A DNA stretch of 49,463 bases, taken from Chara braunii. Its lineage: Eukaryota > Streptophyta > Charophyceae > Charales > Characeae. Made by a program: the position numbers and the translations under genes. A model generated the notes under the pieces. The model searched no databases. It was not told where the DNA came from and saw only the letters and a list, made by a program, of their open reading frames with translations. The first letter of the stretch is position 1; each line of letters opens with the position of its first letter. This document shows positions 27,339-32,338 of the stretch, one piece after another. Where the stretch lies: contig BFEA01000324.1 in the NCBI GenBank assembly GCA_003427395.1, positions 304,297-353,759 on the forward strand, written 5' to 3'.

Positions 27339-30300
27339 CTGTGTGTGTGTGTGCGTGCGTGTCTGTGTGTGTGTGTGTGTGTGTGTGCGTCTGTGTGTGT
27401 GTGAGAGAGAGAAAGAAAGAGAGATCCCGTGTGTTATACTCGCTCAAATGAATTGACCGTATGGTCGTAATGCTAGAAGACTCGTCTACTCGGCGGGTCT
27501 CCCACCCTTCCTCCTGATTCCTTCAACTGGTCGACTCCCCGGACCTGTTCCTCTTTACCTTCATCGTCCTCATATAACAACTCCTATTTCTCCTCCGATT
27601 TGCTGCTCCCTATCCTCGTCATCGTCAGAGCGACCCACAGTCCACTTTCGCTTCGACTTCGTGGTCCTCTTCACCCTTGATCTTGCACTCTCTACCCCTC
27701 CCCCTTCTCTCCTTCTCCTCTCATTCTTTCTCCTACTCTTTTCCCATTCTCCATTCCTACTCGGTGCATCTCCTTCTCCCCTACCTTGTTCTTTTCTTCC
27801 CCTGCCCCTGTTCACCATCATGTCACCTTGTCAGTCATCCACTTTTTGTTTATTAATCATGTCAGTTCTCCTCTTTTCGTTATTGTCTCCATCCCTAATT
27901 CACACCTGCGTTCCCGTCTCCATTGCCCTCTGCACCTGTCCCCACTCCCCACCACACGTAGCAGACGATCTGACAGCAACCATTGTTGTTGTCGTCACCG
28001 TCTATAGAGTGTAGACGGCCCTTGTGTGGCTTTGTTCTCACGGTCTCCCGATTGAACGCTCAGTTGCTCGTACGTAGGTCTTTCCACGTCGTTATACAAC
28101 TAAGGGATGCATGCGTGAAAGAGATGTAGAGAATAAGAAGAAAAAAAAAACGTTCTGTTTACTTAACTGTATTTCTTTCTCCATCTCCCTTTTTGCTCTT
28201 CGACAAAATCACGTCCTGATATCACTTACAGCCTGTTTCTTTCCCTTTTTCAAATCACTGGTGCTTTTCTTGCCCACAACAGTAGCCTGGCAGGTGCAGC
28301 CTACTGCTCAGACTAAGGAGAACCTCCTCCTGCGCCTTAGGGCCAGGGGACTGCCCTCTTGCCCCACAGCATCATGCGCATGGTTGTTTTTCCGAGTATT
28401 AACGCTGAGTATGACAGAGAGGGGCAAAAAATAGCGGCAATATCATGTTGGTCGCTCGCAACAAGCAGGCACAGGCTCGAGCCGCCCTCCTCCTCCCGCT
28501 CCTTCTCTACTATAGAATCAGGACATACTGACAAAGGGCGTTTTTCAGTGAATTTTGGCCAGGAAATCGGTCAGATACGAGCCGGAAAATCCTAGTCAGA
28601 GTGCGCTGCATCAGACGCACCGTAAGAGCGTCTACCACATATTACCCACCCACAACCCGCGCGCCAAGCCCTCACGTGATAGTCCCCCACGTGTCAATCC
28701 TCACACTGCCTAGCCATCACGTGACAAGCCCCCCCATGTCAAGCCCCACGTGACAAGCCCCACGTGTCAACCCCTCCACGTGACAAGCCCTCACATAATA
28801 AGCCCTACGTGTGTATCCCCCACGTGACAAGCCCCCCCCGTGACAAGCCCCACATGTCAACCCCCACGTGACAAGCCCTCCATAATAAGCCCTACGTGTT
28901 TATCACCCACGCGACAATCCCCCACGTGCCAAGCCACAGACTGCCGAGGCGTCACGTGGCAAGTACGTGCCAAGCCCTAGACTGCGAAACCCTCATGTAC
29001 CAAGCCCCAACATGCAAAACCCCACGCGACAGGCAAAACCCTGCCCATGCTACAACCCTTTGCCCATCCGACTCGGATCCGCAGAACCCACTTACATCAT
29101 TGCTGTGCCTACTCCACCCTTCATTGATAGAATTGGTAGAAAGACTCCCCATCTCCCATCTCCCCAGGCAACTCGCGTTACTACAGCCCAGTCACGTCAC
29201 CTGCTCACGTGTACTCTTTCCGGGAAAAACTTGCTTATTGTCCTCTTCTCCCTCTCTGCCTAAGGTTTACCGGGCAGCTCTCTTTGACAATAGTATATAT
29301 CGCCGTCACACAGTGTATCGGAGCGCAAAGGCGAAAAAGAACAAAACAGAAAAAGGAAAGAAGTAAGGTTGGAAAGCTCCGCCTGTTCATCACCTCTTAC
29401 GTCCAAGTGCCGGCCACGTGGATGATGATTATGTAAATATAAACAATACATATATAAATCTCAGTGAAAATTAACCCAAGTCGTTGTACGACACATCGAA
29501 ACCTGGTGCAATTGACAAGAGTATAAGAACTTCATCGAGGTCTTACTGGCAGCTTCGTCAAACATCGAGAAATACACAGGCAACAAATATATATATTTTT
29601 TTAAGCAAACAAACAGACTGGAACTGGAGGCACATCTGGTATGGTCCTAATATATTCCTCACATAATCCTACTATAGTCCTACTATAGCCCTCATATAAT
29701 CCTCTACTACAGTCCTACTATTTTCCTCACATACTCCTAATATAGTCCCACTAAAGCCCTCATATAATCCTAGTATAGTCCTACTATAGTCCTACTATAG
29801 TCCTCACATAGCACATCTGGTATGGTCCTAATATATTCCTCACATAATCCTACTATAGTCCTACTATAGCCCTCATATGATCCTCTACTACAGTCCTATA
29901 TTCCTCACATAATCCTAATATAGTACTCCTACTATAGTCCTACTATAGTCCTCACATAATCCTACTACAGTCCTCACATAATCCTACTATAATCGTCACA
30001 TAATCCTACTATAATCGTCACATAATCCTACTTAACTCCTAAATATAGTCGTAGTGCGGGAACGGACCAGAACTACATTAGTATATCAGCCTCCTCTGTC
30101 GATGGTGAGAACCAAGTCATCATTTCCAAAGGGGGAGGTCGATACTCCCTGTTCCACCACGCGATATTTGGGTACCTAGGAAGAAGAATCCGGAATCAAT
30201 ATGTGATATCTTAATTTCTTTGTTTAGCTCTAGTCCGAGCGTACTTAAGGGACAAGGGGAGGAGGAGAGAGAACGCCATAGAAACTGCCGACCAAGGCAA

Positions 30301-32181
30301 TGATGCTTAGCTGGCTTTTTTGGATGATCAGCCACACTGGGACTAAGTGAGACACGGCCCAGACTCCTACGGGAGGCTGAAGTGGGGTTTCTCACTTTTC
30401 ATATCATAGACTGATAGAGTCTAAAAGGCCGCACACCCGTCAGTCATGCCGTGTCCGAAAAGGGAGGGGGCGGGGGGGGAACGGAGGTCCCAATCCTCCA
30501 CCCAATTCCCTGGAATCAATGGATCTCGTCACATACCGGGAAAGAGGAGAAGAGTCGTGAGAAGGAGAAAGGTAAACGAACGAGCGGTGGATTTGATCAC
30601 CTACCCATTAGTTCAAAAAAAAAAAAAAAAAAAAAAAAAAAGAATGAAAAGAAGGCAAATCACTTCATCTACCAGATAGGGACGAGGGACAGAGGAAAGG
30701 GATTTTGGTAGTGTCCTTTATTACGATGACGTTACTTAAAATTCATTGTAGGTTTTAGTTAATCGGTGTTATTATAACTTATCAATTAGTAATACATGGA
30801 TTTCAATTTTCGCGAAAGACAAAAAAATAAATAAAAAATTCAGATAGAGTGAATAATCCGTCGGATGCAGCTCGTTATGACTAAATACACAGAACGATCA
30901 AATAGAACACTGCCTTGTCATCAGGGAGAAACTTTCCAGTAAGGGGAAAGCACCTAAACGGGTTTTTTATACATCTTCGCGCAGGCCTGGACCTTCGCTC
31001 CATCAATTCAATTTCTACAATTATTTCCGAAATAAATTCAAATAATACAGTATTATTTCTGTCATTTTCTTTTGACAAAAAAATTCTCATATATTCTTTA
31101 ACTCCTGCTGTATTCCTTCGAGTTCCCAAGACCTGACCTATCCAAATACATCTCGCTGTTAGGCTCTATAAACCTAATTAGGATATTTTTGCTGGTTTCC
31201 TAAAAATCTCGAGCCCTGTGCCTGGCTCAGCGAGACAGACGCACGGCTTGTCACCGTCTAAAAATATGACAACACGGCTTGTCACAGTCTAAAAATATAA
31301 TAACAGTGATCAGGACTTGTCCCTGTCAAGGAATATAACAAGTTAACAACAATATAACCCCCCCCCCCCCCCCCCCCCCCCCCCGGAAAAAAAAAAAACG
31401 AAGGGGTAATAGTACATACAGGGTGGCTACCGACAGGACTCTAAATGAATGTAGGTTTATTTTCTATGGCCCAACCAGGTCGAGTGCTACGGTAGACACA
31501 GCAATACAAGAGATAAGAGTAGAATGTCATATTAAGCTGGCGACAGAGAGAGGCTGGAGACGACTTGCCAGGTGTACATCGCAAGATACACTCTCTGGTA
31601 GGATAGTAATCAACTCTTTTTTCAGGAGAGGATAATCAAAAACAAAAATGGTCCCCAAAAAAAAAGATATCTCGAACGATACAGAGAAGATAGATTATCA
31701 CGGCCCCTGCGCAAGGATGACACGCATAAATCAAGATATTGGGCCGGCCAGTTCGATGATACTGTAATATCTCGAGGGCCAGGATGAGTAGAATATAATA
31801 ATACAAATCTGAACTACCTTGGGCCGGCCAGTTCGATGATACTGTAATATCTAGAGGCCGGCGCCGGTTTTTATTTAACAAAAGGAAAAGAAAAAAAAAA
31901 AGACCAGAGGAGACGGTCTTTTTCTTTCTTTTCTTTTTTTTTTTTTTTTGAGATGGTCTGTTTCCACGAGCTGGGTTCGAGGGAATAGTCTGTTTCACTG
32001 AGATGAAGAAAATGGTCCCACGATGCGCAAGGTTGATGAATAAAATGGTCCATTTCACTGAGGTGAAGAAAAACGACAGAATGTAGCAGACCCGAACATG
32101 GTGGTCGGGAAACCGTGAACAATCTGAAGCTAAGGAAGTTCTAACAACTTACTTCTGCAGATTTTACTCTCACTAAATCTA

Positions 32182-32212
<31 letters not shown>

Positions 32213-32306
32213 TTAATAAACATAAATATTATTTGAGTCCATCTCATATTTTATTTTCTCTTCCTTCTAATCCTGTTGGTTGGACTAACAACACTAGCAA
32301 AGTTGG

Positions 32307-32338
<32 letters not shown>

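Noticed and set aside
26925-27456. ORFs with Cys-Val or His-Thr repeats
   Set aside because: They are translations of the CT/GT microsatellite, including the N gap.
29636-30050. A CRISPR-like array
   Set aside because: The units are 11-13 bp, degenerate and without unique spacers; it is a eukaryotic minisatellite.
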